DNA of 64,000 nt from Cristatella mucedo (lineage: Eukaryota; Bryozoa; Phylactolaemata; Cristatellidae), in contig WPIO01000115.1 in NCBI GenBank assembly GCA_009760855.2, positions 662,501-726,500 of the forward strand. Reading direction: 5' to 3'. Made by a program: the position numbers and the translations under genes. Shown here piece after piece: positions 21,829 to 32,604 of this stretch. Below the pieces are notes generated by a model. It was not told where the DNA came from and made no database searches. It saw nothing but the letters and a program-made list of their open reading frames with translations. The stretch's first letter is position 1, and every line of letters begins with the position of its first letter.

Positions 21829-24800
21829 TTTAATAATAATGCATTTATGAAAGACCCCTCTGAGACCTAAATCTCTTTCAAAGTGCTTGCCATTGGTTAC
21901 AAAAGAAAACAAGGTTAAATAGTTGGTGGTAGCTCGATAAGCGATGCGGATAACGTGGTTAGGGGTGACATAGACACATCACTGGGACCCACTACGTGCT
22001 GTGATAAACTGATGCATTTTCAATTTTGTTATAAAAAAAATGTGAAAAAGTAACTGAATGTCGTGACGCAATTCGGGAGTAGGTTTGAGGCTTTAGGACT
22101 ATACGAACCAAAGGCACGGTCTCCAAAGGATTTGAGATTTGTGCGAGGTATAGGTAAACAGTTAAATTTCGAAAAGCAGGTGGTACGATGCCTTGCCTGG
22201 TGAAGATGTGGGTCCGAGAGGTACGCTGGAGCCATAGAATGAAGTGACCTAAAAGTGAGTGACAAAGCCTTGAAGTCGATGCGTTGCTTGACTAGGAGCC
22301 AGTAAAGATCGGCTAGAAGTGGTGAATTGCGGCAACTGAGTCTCTCACGACATATAAGCCTACCTGCAGAGTCTTGCAGCAGCTGCAAGTGCCATATTCC
22401 ACATGCCGGTAGACGAGCAAATAATGAGGGACAGAAGTCAAGACGGGATATCACAAGTCCATGGAACAATTTAGATGGACTAGGCCTGACTAAACCAGGT
22501 GCAAATTAAGCAACGTTATGTGTCTGAAAGTAGATAGACTTGATTGTGAAGCTTATGTGGTCCTCTAACGAAAGGTCACTTTGGCATACAACACCTATAT
22601 ATCATGCAGATTAAACAGTAGATATGCTGGCAGAGCCGATTTTGAGTGCTAGCGTTTCCAGTAACCGAATTACACTGGCTTTGTCTGTAACTAGTTAGTT
22701 GGTTTTATCATCGATCCATTTAAGATGGTTCGCTGCGTCCATGTGCAGATGTCGTCAATACATGCTGCAAGTGAGTTAAGAAATTCGACGTGCTGAAGGG
22801 CTGGGAGGGACAAAAGCCAAGGTACAACTGAGTGTCATCTGCATAGAAGTTAAAGTCTAGATTGTGGCTGGCAGTCGCATTGGCGAGAGTGAGAGTATAA
22901 ACCTTGAAAAAAACGTGACAAACCCCCGAGTTATCCAATATTTCACACGTTCCTTGGATGGTCTCGGTCCCATTCACATCAATAATATGGAGTCTCCCAA
23001 AGTAAGAGGACCTGCACCATTGCTGTGCAGTGTCATTAACGCTCAGGTTAAGTTCTCTGAGGGCGCTTTATCAAGTGAATTATTATTATTATTATTATTA
23101 TAGTGTTAGTAACGCTCAGGCGAGATGCGCTGAGCTCGAGAAGGACTTGGCGATCGATTGTATCAAAAGCTGCTGCAAGATCTTGCAAAACAGGTAGGTC
23201 GTTGTGCGCCCAAGGCAATGCTGACATTGTGGAGTGATTAGCCCTTAAATCTGACTGGAAATTACTAGCAAGTATTTAAGGTTCAAAATATGCATGCAGC
23301 TGGTCTGCTGTGACTCGTCCCGGTGTCTTTGATAGGAACTGTAGAACGAAAAAAGGGCGGAAGTTGCTCAAGTTCTCTTGATGTAGTGCTGCTTTCTTGA
23401 GTAGTGGCCTAACTAATGCATTTTGTAAAGGTGCTGGGACATAACACGAGGTTAATGACATATTACAATTTTAGTTATGCATGGCAGCAGCAGATCGATA
23501 CATCGTAGAAAGCAGAACAGTGGGAATACGGTCCAAAGGACTTGTTGGCTTTCTTGATTGGGATTGGAACTCCGGGACGAGGTCACTAGTGACCTGCTTG
23601 AATTTAGACATTTAGGTGCTGCATGTAATTGAGGGACAGCATGCCGGGTGTGTTTTTGCCATCATAGGGATGGAATACATGATCTTGTCTATATTATTTG
23701 ACAAAGAAGCTGGAGAACCTCTAAGCTAGATCATCACAGGGATCAATAGGTAAGGAGCTACTCTTGGAGCGGTTCAGGAGACACTTGCTCGTCGACTCCA
23801 GCATTTTTGGTTTTACATTTCCGATTCAGCAATGCTTTTAAAAATGCTAGACCTGGCCTTTGCTAGGATCAATTAGTGGGATCTAGAGTAGCCCATTTAT
23901 GCATGTCAATGGACAGACAGTTCTGATGTTTTGAATTATTTTTCGAGCTTGCACTCTGCAGAATTAGCTGGTTTAATATCCGAGGTAAACCATAGATCGT
24001 CTGGGCGAGAGCTTACAGTGCACTTAATCAGAGTTGCAAACTCGTCGAGCGTGTCAGCTTGTATCGGGTTTTATTAACCTACCAGTGATGACACGTCGGA
24101 CGGGGGATTGTGCAGCAGACGCGAAGCTGATATTTTCTCAGGGACAGCATTGACGTGTAGGTTCTTGAGGTTTCGTAATTCACACGTTGTTTAAGATGAG
24201 GAGGACGGCACACATTGTAGACTGAATGAGACTTGCACGCGGTCAGAGAAGTAGGATTTGGTAATACTCGGTGATGACCAAGTGTAGTTTTATAAGAAAA
24301 TTTGGTCGAGCGTGTGGCCCTTCACATGAGTCCAAGGAGCCACAAAAAGCAACAAGTCAGTCATTGCGCGGAATTCAGTGCTGAAGGCGTCAGATAATTT
24401 AGCAAAGTGAACGTTCATGTCACAATAATGAGGAAAGATCGATTTGTTCGGCACATAATCGAAATGAGTGAAGCGAAATCTGAGATACAAGAAGACTTGG
24501 TATCTGGTGAGCCATAGACGACTGCCATTGTCGGTAGCTAGTTGTCGAGTGAAATTGAAACAATCGATTTGAAATCGCTTTGAGGGTACTGCAAATGCTT
24601 GAACTGGAATTTCAACGGAGTGATGGTAGAAACTCCAACTCAAATTTTGATGGATCTTAAGCTGTGAAAGATGAAGAAACCAGCCGGGCTAGCCCCTTTA
24701 TTTCTCGGATAGTTTACTGATTGCAGCCAAGTTACAGTCAAGGTGAGCAGGTCGAGGCTTACTTTTGGAAATGAGGTCGTTTATTAGGGGGTTTATTGAA

Positions 24801-25010
24801 CATTGAGCTAAGATTCCGAATACATGTGGCGCCGCCAGATTTATAACCAGCTCGGTGACCTCTAAGCTGAAAATATATTCATGACGATTGGGGGAGGGGA
24901 AAGAGTGACGATTTAGGAAGAGCTTGCCGAGCGGTTTGATTCGAGCGTTTGATTGCGTCCAAATATCGTAAAGCTCATTACCGGACAACGTTAGCTCAAA
25001 TTTTACAATT
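21829..25010 (-). mobile_element. LINE-A, near-complete ORF2 but heavily mutated
   Basis: The only copy that reaches the endonuclease. On the minus strand: EN start at about 24,860-24,740 (CSINPLINDLISKSKP), EN end at 24,330-24,200 (HVKGHTLDQIF, then FSDRVQVSFSL, where the family SDH triad residue His reads Arg at 24,241-24,239), RT start at 23,460-23,280 (RPLLKKAALHQENLSNFRP), catalytic [12 protein letters not shown] at about 22,840, C-terminus at 22,469-22,050. Frames shift several times. The tail is reduced to a few ATT units at 21,829. No ORF1 is visible. The element interrupts segmental duplication A. Confidence 0.85.
23048..23101 (+). mobile_element. 54-bp LINE-A tail insertion with 19-bp target duplication
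   Basis: Only TTAAGTTCTCTGAGGGCGCT, TTATCAAGTG and (ATT)n. It is flanked by AGTGTCATTAACGCTCAGG (23,029-23,047) and AGTGTTAGTAACGCTCAGG (23,102-23,120), which differ at 2 of 19 positions. It lies antisense inside the older LINE-A at 21.8-25.0 kb. Confidence 0.92.
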
Positions 25011-25164
25011 ATCTTTGCTTCCTGCGGAATTTTTGAAAGACACTGTCGATACTGGGTTAGACAGCATGAGATGTTTAACTTTTTTTGTTATGCATTGGGC
25101 ATTTATGTAAAATAGTAATCAGAGACGGTCAAGCACAAATAAGTCATCTTACCAAAAAGGGCTT

Positions 25165-25950
25165 CTCAACAGGCTAACCAAACTATTTTTTGTTACGTAA
25201 CATTGCTAAAGTTTTGGCTGGTTCAGACAAGGATACCCCGTTCAAATCGTCCGTTGAATTTGTGACTTCCCGTCTTGACTTCCGTAACTCATTGCTTGTT
25301 GGACTACCAGCCTGTGCACTCATGCTCTTAAAGTTGGAACAGAACTCTGCAGCTAGGCTTGTCTGTCGTTAGCTTCCCAGTTGCCCTATAACACTACTTC
25401 TCGCCGACCTGCACTGGCTACCGGTCAAACAATTGATCGACTTTAAGGTTTTGTCGCTCACTTTAAGGTCACTTCATTCTTTGGCTTCAGCCTATCTCTC
25501 AGATCTTCTCCCACACCAGGCTTAGCGTCGTACCACCCTCTTTTCGATTCTAGCTGCTTACCCATATCTCTTATAAATCTCAAATATTTCGGAGACCGAG
25601 CATTTAGTTCGTACGATCCCAAAGTGTGGGACTCACTCCCGACCTCCATAACTACCTGTCCTGACTTGTCTACATATAAAAAGAAACTAGAAACGCATCT
25701 ATTTATTCAAGCATTTAGTGGGTACGGGTGATTTATCCTTTATGTGCTTACGCATGCTGAGACGGTGCATCTTGTCACTTAAAACGCTTACAAGCTGACC
25801 CTCTGCATGTAACATTTACCCGTGTTATTCCTGCTATGCATTGAACAGGCTACTGCCAACCACTTGATTGCTTTCCTTTGCAGCAAATGCAAAGGGCCTA
25901 CGGTGAGATTGAGTTCTCTGGGGTGCCATGGCAAATGCAATAATAATAAT
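25165..25950 (+). mobile_element. LINE-A, 5'-truncated, decayed
   Basis: ORF2 C-terminal region with recognisable pieces ([29 protein letters not shown], then LHWLPVKQ-like) and stops between them, followed by the 3' UTR and a mutated hairpin (AAAGGGCCTACGG...GGGGTGCCATGG) with an ATA-type tail at 25,938. Confidence 0.85.
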
Positions 25951-26459
25951 AGTATGTCACGATTAAAGTATTGCATTCTATCATTAATTCTGGTACATAC
26001 ATGTTTTTTATAGTTTTAGGCTCTAGACAAGGTTAAACAAGAAACCCTTTGCCCAGTGTCAGCATAGTAAGATATGAGCTTGCGACTGTAAGCTAACCAG
26101 CTAAGAGAATTAAAGCAATAGTATACTGTTATTTTCTTCGTAATGATGTTTCCGCGGCCTTTCGAACAGCTTATTATTAACAACTTGCCAATATCATCCG
26201 GCGGAAACCCAGGGCGATAATCAGTAGAAGCAACGGCATTTTCATCTGCACGTCCATTCGCGGTAAGGCTAAATGAGTCAGCTCTCATGCAGCGATTTAA
26301 AAAAACCCGTATGCCTTCACGTTTCTATTATCAACAATGTACTGCTTAGTAGGTTAAGTTTATTTAGGAGCTATGTTTAAAAGCTACAGCAATACGCACT
26401 ATTACTTGCAAGAGAATGCCGTGTGAGTTGCAAGAAATTGAATGTACTCGTGAATGCAT

Positions 26460-26580
26460 CGAAGTCCATAACTCTGCATTGAAAAGCAGAATATGTGGGT
26501 ATCATGCAAGACAGTTTTCAACTGAAAGCTCAAAGCCTGTGAGGCTTTCGGTAAGTTTACTGTAGCCACCGTACGTCATC
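26460..26580 (-). mobile_element. LINE-B 3' end scrap in duplication A
   Basis: Blocks ATGTGGGTATCATGCAAGAC and AAAGCCTGTGAGGCTTTCGG are antisense to the LINE-B end. The same scrap is in duplication B at 58,970-59,100, so it was there before the duplication. Confidence 0.5.
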
Positions 26581-26739
26581 TTAAGAAGACTGCAATATCA
26601 ACTAAAGCATTTTAAGCTTTAAAGAAACCACTCTTAAGAGAATCCTGATTAATTGGTGAATAAATTCATGAAAAATGTTTTGTTGAATCGATCGATGCGT
26701 TTGTTAATACTTTACTGATTTATAAAAGATTTATGAGCA

Positions 26740-27432
26740 TACAGACGGTGCAAAAAATCTGCAGCTAGGCTTGTTCGTCGAGAGCTGTGTAGTTGCCACA
26801 CCGTACAACTTATCGCTTACCGGCACTATCTTCCAGTTGAAATGGGAAATGGCATCGACATCAAGGTTTTGTAACTCACGTTTAGGGCCATTCATTCTAT
26901 GACTCCAGCATACCTAACGGATCTACTTCCCCATTAGGGTAAGCCTCGAACAATCCGCTTTTCAAAATATAACTGATATCAGATCTACTCCCTCATCAGG
27001 ATAAGCTTTAAACCATCCGCTTTTCAAAATCGACTGTTTACCCATACCTCGTACCAATTCCAAAGACATTGTAGAATCTGCGGTTTTTTCGTATGCTCCC
27101 AACGCCTTGAACTCACTCCTAACTTGGGTCAAGACATCTCTTGACATAAAATCATTAATAACTAAAAAAAATCTATATATCTCAGCATTTAGTGGGCCCC
27201 TGTGGTTCATCATTTATTTGCTTATGGGTGCAGGCACTGTGCATGAAGCCATTTACCATTCTTGCATGCTGATCCTGTGTATGCCACAAATAACCACGTA
27301 ATTATTGTTGTTTTTTGAGCGTGCTACCACTATCAATTCGATCTTGCTTCCGTAACAGAAAACGTAAAGCGCCTAGAAAGAGACTGAATTCTTTGAAGGT
27401 GCTATATAAAATTTATTATTATATTATTAATG
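26740..27432 (+). mobile_element. LINE-A, 5'-truncated, with internal tandem duplication
   Basis: C-terminal ORF2 remnant starting at CAAAAAATCTGCAGCTAGGC, with the hairpin (AAAGCGCCTAGAAAGAGACT...AAGGTGCTAT) and ATT-rich tail at 27,405-27,432. A 62-bp piece is duplicated inside it (26,920-27,043). Confidence 0.85.
26920..27043 (+). repeat. 62-bp direct tandem repeat within LINE-A
   Basis: 26,920-26,981 and 26,982-27,043 both run from GATCTACT through CATCCGCTTTTCAAAAT (first copy CAATCCGC). Other LINE-A copies have one unit here (ATACTACCCCATCAGG...CGCTTTTCGGAATC). Confidence 0.8.
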
Positions 27433-29940
27433 AATATGAAAAGTTCATTCTTTCAGCTTCTCGCCTAAGCTAGCTTAAGCTAGTTTAAGATTCTCTATTC
27501 AGCTGACCTGTAGGCTCAGCTTCGCTTGTAAACGCCCTCCGCCGAATGGCCGGCTTGAGGCGCCGGGATTGAGCAGCCTCGGCATTTGTATAGCTTCAGC
27601 CGATGTTTTCGACTCGCTCGCTTACGATTTTAATTTATAATTGTCATGTCGCAGCAGCAACACTTAGATTAAGCCAACTGAGCCTGAGCTAGCGTTGTAC
27701 AAAAATAAAAAACCCTCTTAATAGATCAGACCAAACAGTATTTGAGATTACATATATGCAGCAGAATTATTAGCTTTAGGAGCCGAATATATCAATTATA
27801 TGATTCCTACCACGTGAACAGGATGTCTATTTCGATGGTCATCTGTCGGTTGTACTTGAGGCTTCGAAGTGTCATGACCGCGTGATCGTTTTAATTGCAA
27901 TGTCGGCCAGTCCTCTGAGCCATGCGTATCGTACTCACAAAGAAAACGTGCCTCAGTGAAGGACTTTTGCTGTTTCTCTATGATCGCATGCTCGACTATA
28001 CGACGTGTCCTCTAAACCCATTCTGAGCCAACAAAAAATTAACCCGGATGAATATAACCTGTCGACGATCTGAGAGTGATGACCATAAGGCATGGTCATC
28101 GAAGTGACCCGAGAGAGGATCGATAGCCATCACAATTTCCTTACCTCCAAGACAAGAGAGGCACCAAAAACCTAAGCAAATTCTTTAATCTCACAATTTG
28201 CTTCAGTTTCGATGAAATGAAGGAGAACCAACCAACGAGAACCATCTCAAGCGATGCCAGAAATGCAAAGACTGGTAAAGAGGGTTATGACCGAGCGACT
28301 CTTATAGTTCGGGCAGCCGCACAATGCGAGCAAGAATAATAATGCAATTTGCCACGACCTGAATTAGGCGATAATCGGACGAGAACGACACAGCCATCGA
28401 TATCCTGCACGAAGCCCTAACGATAACACCATAGTAAAAAGAGCACAACAATAGCCTGTTTATTATGGCTGATACGACAGGTGACTTCCAGCCGTCTCGC
28501 AGCTTACACAGGCTACAGCGGCTCAAGCAGCTCTCGCTCAGCATTAGAACGCACCTACGGGCAGACCATCCCTCCGAGAGAGTGACTGAGGGGGGGTCAG
28601 GCCCATGCCCGATATAGCAGCCAGCTCATACGTCAGACCGAAATCTCGCTCTTACATAACCGTACATAACACTGCTCCATCTAAGTATCGGCTTTCCCGG
28701 GGCCACCTGCCCTAGCGGCTCGGTCTAATTTACCGGCCTGGCCAGTGAATTAGACCGTGTTCGTAATCCGTGTTCGTAATCCAGTTTCAGCAGTCATGCT
28801 CAGGGTCCATAATGGCGGGTCACTGCGGAAGTGAGTTCTATGCCATGGCTGGTGCTAGGCAAATGCTTCAAATAGAAATGAACTCCGTCTCGCACATGCG
28901 GCCTTGTTACATGCAAGGTGTGGGCCCTCACTCGATTGACAGGCCCACCGACGGCCTGCAGTCGGCTACCTATGCCGTCATAGCTGCTGCTACGACCTGC
29001 TGGCTTCGCATCGAGGAAGATTTAGAGCCTTCGGCATCGGCCAGCGAGCCAGCAAGAAAAAGCGCTCGTCGCCTGTGCCACGTCCCCTATGAAGGACTCG
29101 TACTGGAGCCGCTAGCCTGCGGTGTTGGAATCGCTGTGATAGTTAATGGGCTCACCCTTCCCGGCAGTTACCTGCCCTATTGTGACTGATCATGCTGAAT
29201 ACTTCACGGAAGAGTGCCTTTGAATCCTGGACAGTTGTTTTTCCTGCACAGTTATGCAGCATCGATAAAGAATTGTGTAGCGAAAGTTGAATTGGCTGCT
29301 TGCTGCTCTGCGAAAGTCGCTAGTTCACGAAATAACTTTGCTAAACGTAGATGAATTAAGGGGCAGTGCTTAAGCAGCTCAAATAATTGTAACACAGTGC
29401 AGTGCTGACTTAAGAGCGAACTTGGCGAAAGCATTTAGCCTTAATAGAACAGGCGAATAACATCGATAGCTAGGGATGACAGCAGGAGTGAATATGATAC
29501 TGGGAACAAATTCACGTCCTCAACTTCAATCAATTTGTACGGCTGTGACCACATAAGTGTGACCATGTGGGTGTGACGACCAGACTTTTTGGATCGGACT
29601 GTCATACAAACAAATAAATTGCGTTTGGTTTTTCGATTCGCGGTTTTTTCTTTCTATTTATTTTCTCTTCTTCTTAACTTCGCGTTGTTAGCCGAACATC
29701 GGAAGTCTGCCAGCGGCAGAGTCTGAACAGTCACGAGATCTGCTGAACGCTCTCCGCCATCCACGCAGTCATCGACTGCCCAACTGATGGCAAGGCTGCT
29801 TAAGACTAGATAGGTGGAACGATGCGAGTGATGAGCATAATGAGGCAATCGCAATCAATTATATCCGTCCATGGGATGGAGGTTTGTGCCTCCTTGTATC
29901 GCTTGCACTAATCCCGCTTTAGCCTTGAGATCGCTACTTC
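27433..29940. other. GC-richer unassigned region
   Basis: Composition is clearly higher in GC than the flanks from about 28.3 to 29.2 kb. A frame stays open for 139 codons at 28,770-29,189 on the plus strand with no recognisable motif, signal peptide or splice context. A 13-bp direct repeat (GTGTTCGTAATCC twice) lies at 28,758-28,783. The stretch 27,815-27,900 weakly resembles 30,590-30,690 (both have AGGCTTC(G/A)AAGTGT). Confidence 0.35.
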
Positions 29941-29944
29941 AGGT

Positions 29945-30145
29945 ATCTTACAAATAAATAGTAAATACTGGCTGATTTAACAGCCTCTTTTGTATAGCGA
30001 GAGAAGAGGGCCTTGACGGCTATCAGTACTACTTGCAGCAGCGACACAGATACACCTACCGCAGAATTTGAACCCACGTCCTCGGTCCCAAGGTCGTGAA
30101 AAAAACCGCCTTATCTTAGTGTGCCATCACGGCTCACCGATATGA
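29945..30145 (-). mobile_element. SINE-2 copy
   Basis: Minus strand: A box TGGCACACTAAG (30,126-30,115), B box GGTTCAAATTC (30,074-30,064), then the SINE-2 body with GATAGCCGTCAAGGCC and the 3' block CTATACAAAAGAGGCTGTTA followed by AATCAGCCAGTATTT. A-B spacing of about 40 bp is normal for a tRNA-derived pol III promoter. Confidence 0.8.
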
Positions 30146-30190
30146 GATAAGGTTGAAGCCACAGGCATTCGGCTGTCCACGGCAAAGTGA

Positions 30191-30337
30191 CGTGCTGGCA
30201 ACCTGATCTTCGCGAAAGTCAAGCAGTCGGATGGCGCACAGACGCGAGCTCCATCCAAGCTCACTCCGAAGGGAGTCAAAGATGTAGAACAAAACAAAAC
30301 CGCTGCAGCAGCGGCTGCGAAAGAGGCGTCTGAATAG
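30191..30337 (+). other. Possible C-terminal coding exon
   Basis: An open frame ends with KLTPKGVKDVEQNK, six alanines, KEASE and TAG at 30,335-30,337. The lysine/alanine-rich, locally GC-rich end looks more like coding than random sequence, and AG dinucleotides upstream could serve as acceptor. No upstream exon was recognised, and I do not know the family. Confidence 0.2.
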
Positions 30338-30740
30338 GCTTGGTCTTTAGGTAGTTGTTGATGCTAGAGCCTGACGAGGCGGGTGATAAGGCCGAACGAT
30401 GGGACATACCGGTAACATTTTTTTAGGCATCTTTTATCATACCGACCAAGGAAGACCGAAATTCAATGAGGGGGCAGTGAAACGAAATGGCTTGCAAAAT
30501 TGACAAGATTTGGAAAGTGCTTGAGATTATTAGTGGTTTGTAAGTTATATGCAATAGGAACTAAATTTTCTATAGTCTACGGTGTTAGACCTGTGAATTG
30601 AACATCTGTCTGTGGCCGTGGTTGTTTGGATTATACTTTAGGCTTCAAAGTGTGTGGTCCGTTAATGATAGTGCTGCACACTAATGCCTCGGCCATATGT
30701 ATAAAAGAGACTTGTCTACAAATGACATTAAGCTAATATA

Positions 30741-32604
30741 TCATGATACGGACGTTCTCGATTGCTGCAGTGCTATATCAAGGTACAAGCACTCTTGAAC
30801 CGCAGTAGGCACGTCAGCAGGATTCATGGTGTAATGAGAAAACCAAAGCCCCCTGAACGTGGGCTGCTGACCTGAGAGTAAAGCTACGCATTTCCTAGGC
30901 ATCAGAAGCTGAGCCCACAACCAGTGGAACGTCTTGGTCGCTAGTGGCTGTGAGTGACCCTCTAGATGGACGGTACGTAGGGCAGTGTTAGTCATCCTAT
31001 GGAGTACCTCAGGGCTCCGTGCTAGGTCCAGTTCTTTTCATGGTTTATACTCTCCTTCTTGCTGATGTGATTGCCAAGCACAATCTAGGCTCTCACTTCT
31101 ATGCGGATGACACTCAGTTGTACCTTTGCTTTGATACCTTTCAGCCTTCCAGCATATCAAATCCTCTAAACTCAGTTGCTACATGCATTGATGACATCCA
31201 CACATGGATGGCAGCAAATTTGCTAAAACTAAACGATGATAAAACTAGCTTACTAGTTATGGGCAAACCCAGTGTGATTAAGAGATTGGGAAGGCTGTCT
31301 CTCTCAAAATTGGCTCTGCCAGCATATCTCCTGTCGAATCAGCTCGAAATCTAGGTGTCATGTTCCAAAGCGACCTCTCGTTGGACGACCATATCAGCTC
31401 CACAGTCAAATCTGCCTATTTTCAGCTTAATAACATTGCTAAAATTCAGGCATGTTTAGATTAGGATACCACGTCTAAGTTTGTCCATGCATTCGTGACA
31501 TCTCGTCTCGACTTCTGCAACTCACTGCTTACTGGGCTACCAGCATGTGCGGTCAGATGATTGCAGCTGATGCAAAACTCTGCAGCTAGGCTTGTCTGTC
31601 GTGAGCGTCACAGTTGCCACATTACTCCACTTCTCGCCGACCTGCACTGGCTACCAGTCAAGCAACGGATTAACTTCAAGTTTTGTCGCTCACTTTTAGG
31701 TCATTTCATTCTATGGCTCCAGCCTATCTCTCCGACATATTCCCCCATCAGGCCAAGCATCGTACCACCTGGTTTTCGGAACCCAACAGTCTAGAAATAC
31801 CTTGTACAAACCTTAAATCCTTTGGAGACCGTGCATTTAGTTCGTATGATCCCAAAGCCAGGAACTCCCTCCCGACCTGCGTCAGAACATCCCCTGACCT
31901 GACCACATCTAAAAGGAACCTAAAAACACACCTATTTAGGAAAGCATTTAGCGGGTCCCTGTGATTCGTCCTTGATGCGCTTATGCGTGCTGACACTGTG
32001 CATGCTGCCACTAACCACATTTGCATGCTGACCCTGTGCATGTCACCCCTAACCATATTATTTATTTCGTTTGTTCATCAACCATGATTCAGCTTACCTT
32101 TCAATTGCATTTCCCTTTGCTGCAAATGTAAAGCTCCTAGAAAGAGAGTAAGTGCTCTGAGGGCGCTTTATCAAGTACAATATTATTATTATTATTATTA
32201 TTATTGTCCTAGAGGGTGCTGCAGGGCACCTCTAGGCAGTCACCTCGCCGTGGTTCTGTGAAGCAAGAGCGTTCCGGGAGGCACGAGACAGTGGGAGGGG
32301 CAGCTCAGTGCTTGCTTACCTCATAGAATAGCCAGCTGAGCGCCTGTGCTGCCGATTTCTCGCTCAGGTACGTGCATTCGACGACGCTGTCGTTTCGGTT
32401 AAAGACCACTGTCAGCAGAGCCGAGCCGTCCGAGAAGATCCTGGCCGTCGTACCGTCGCTTTCTCGCACGTCTCGTCAGATCGAAAACGACGATGGCGGA
32501 GGCGTCGGCGGCTGGTGATCTTGCTCGGCGGCCATGACCGCCAGTGCCAGCATCAAAGAGATCGTCAGGAAGAGAGTGCAGACAGAGTCGGTATTGAGCG
32601 GCAT
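30741..32604 (-). CDS. Candidate secreted-protein gene with in-frame TGA in exon 1
   Basis: Exon 1 (32,604-32,320) opens with MPLNTDSVCTLFLTISLM then LALAVMAAEQDH, a good signal peptide, and after a proline-rich linker meets TGA at 32,478-32,476. The same frame then stays open for 52 codons (TARIFSDGSALLTVVFNRND ... ECTYLSEKSAAQALSWLFYE) up to a strong donor GAG|GTAAGC. The exon is 285 nt, exactly 95 codons. A candidate phase-0 terminal exon lies at 30,866-30,741 (CTCAGGTCAG acceptor; FRGLWFSHYTMNPADVPT; stop TGA). The intron would be 1.45 kb, but only about 240 bp without the LINE-A inside it. Family not recognised. It may be a recent pseudogene; a recoded TGA is less likely. Exon 2 is much less certain than exon 1. 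Confidence 0.4.
30993..32204 (+). mobile_element. LINE-A, 5'-truncated RT copy
   Basis: Starts at the RT motif VPQGSVLGPVLFMVYTLLL, then [17 protein letters not shown] and LKLNDDKTSLLVMGK. A one-base insertion near 31,300 shifts the frame; the C-terminal blocks ([41 protein letters not shown]) follow in other frames with further small lesions. Tail: hairpin and (ATT)n at 32,180-32,204. It lies antisense in the presumed intron of the secreted-protein candidate. Confidence 0.9.

Larger units (their letters stand above)
20160..26700 (+). repeat. Segmental duplication, copy A (carries Kunitz pseudogene 2)
   Basis: Non-LINE parts align in order with 56,490-59,200: the GGAGTCC(T)CTC..CAA.AA(T)AAGATCC region before the gene, the gene itself, TTGATGCATTCAAATTTAA after it, the CAGTCGATACTGGGTTAGA block at 25,047, the ATGCCTTCACGTTTCTATTA block at 26,312 and a LINE-B 3' end at 26,460. 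Copy A is about 4 kb longer through LINE-A insertions at 21,829-25,010 and 25,165-25,950. Confidence 0.8.

Noticed and set aside
28770-29189. 139-codon open frame
   Set aside because: Long for the window but in a GC-rich stretch, with no motif, signal peptide or splice context. Not called as a gene.
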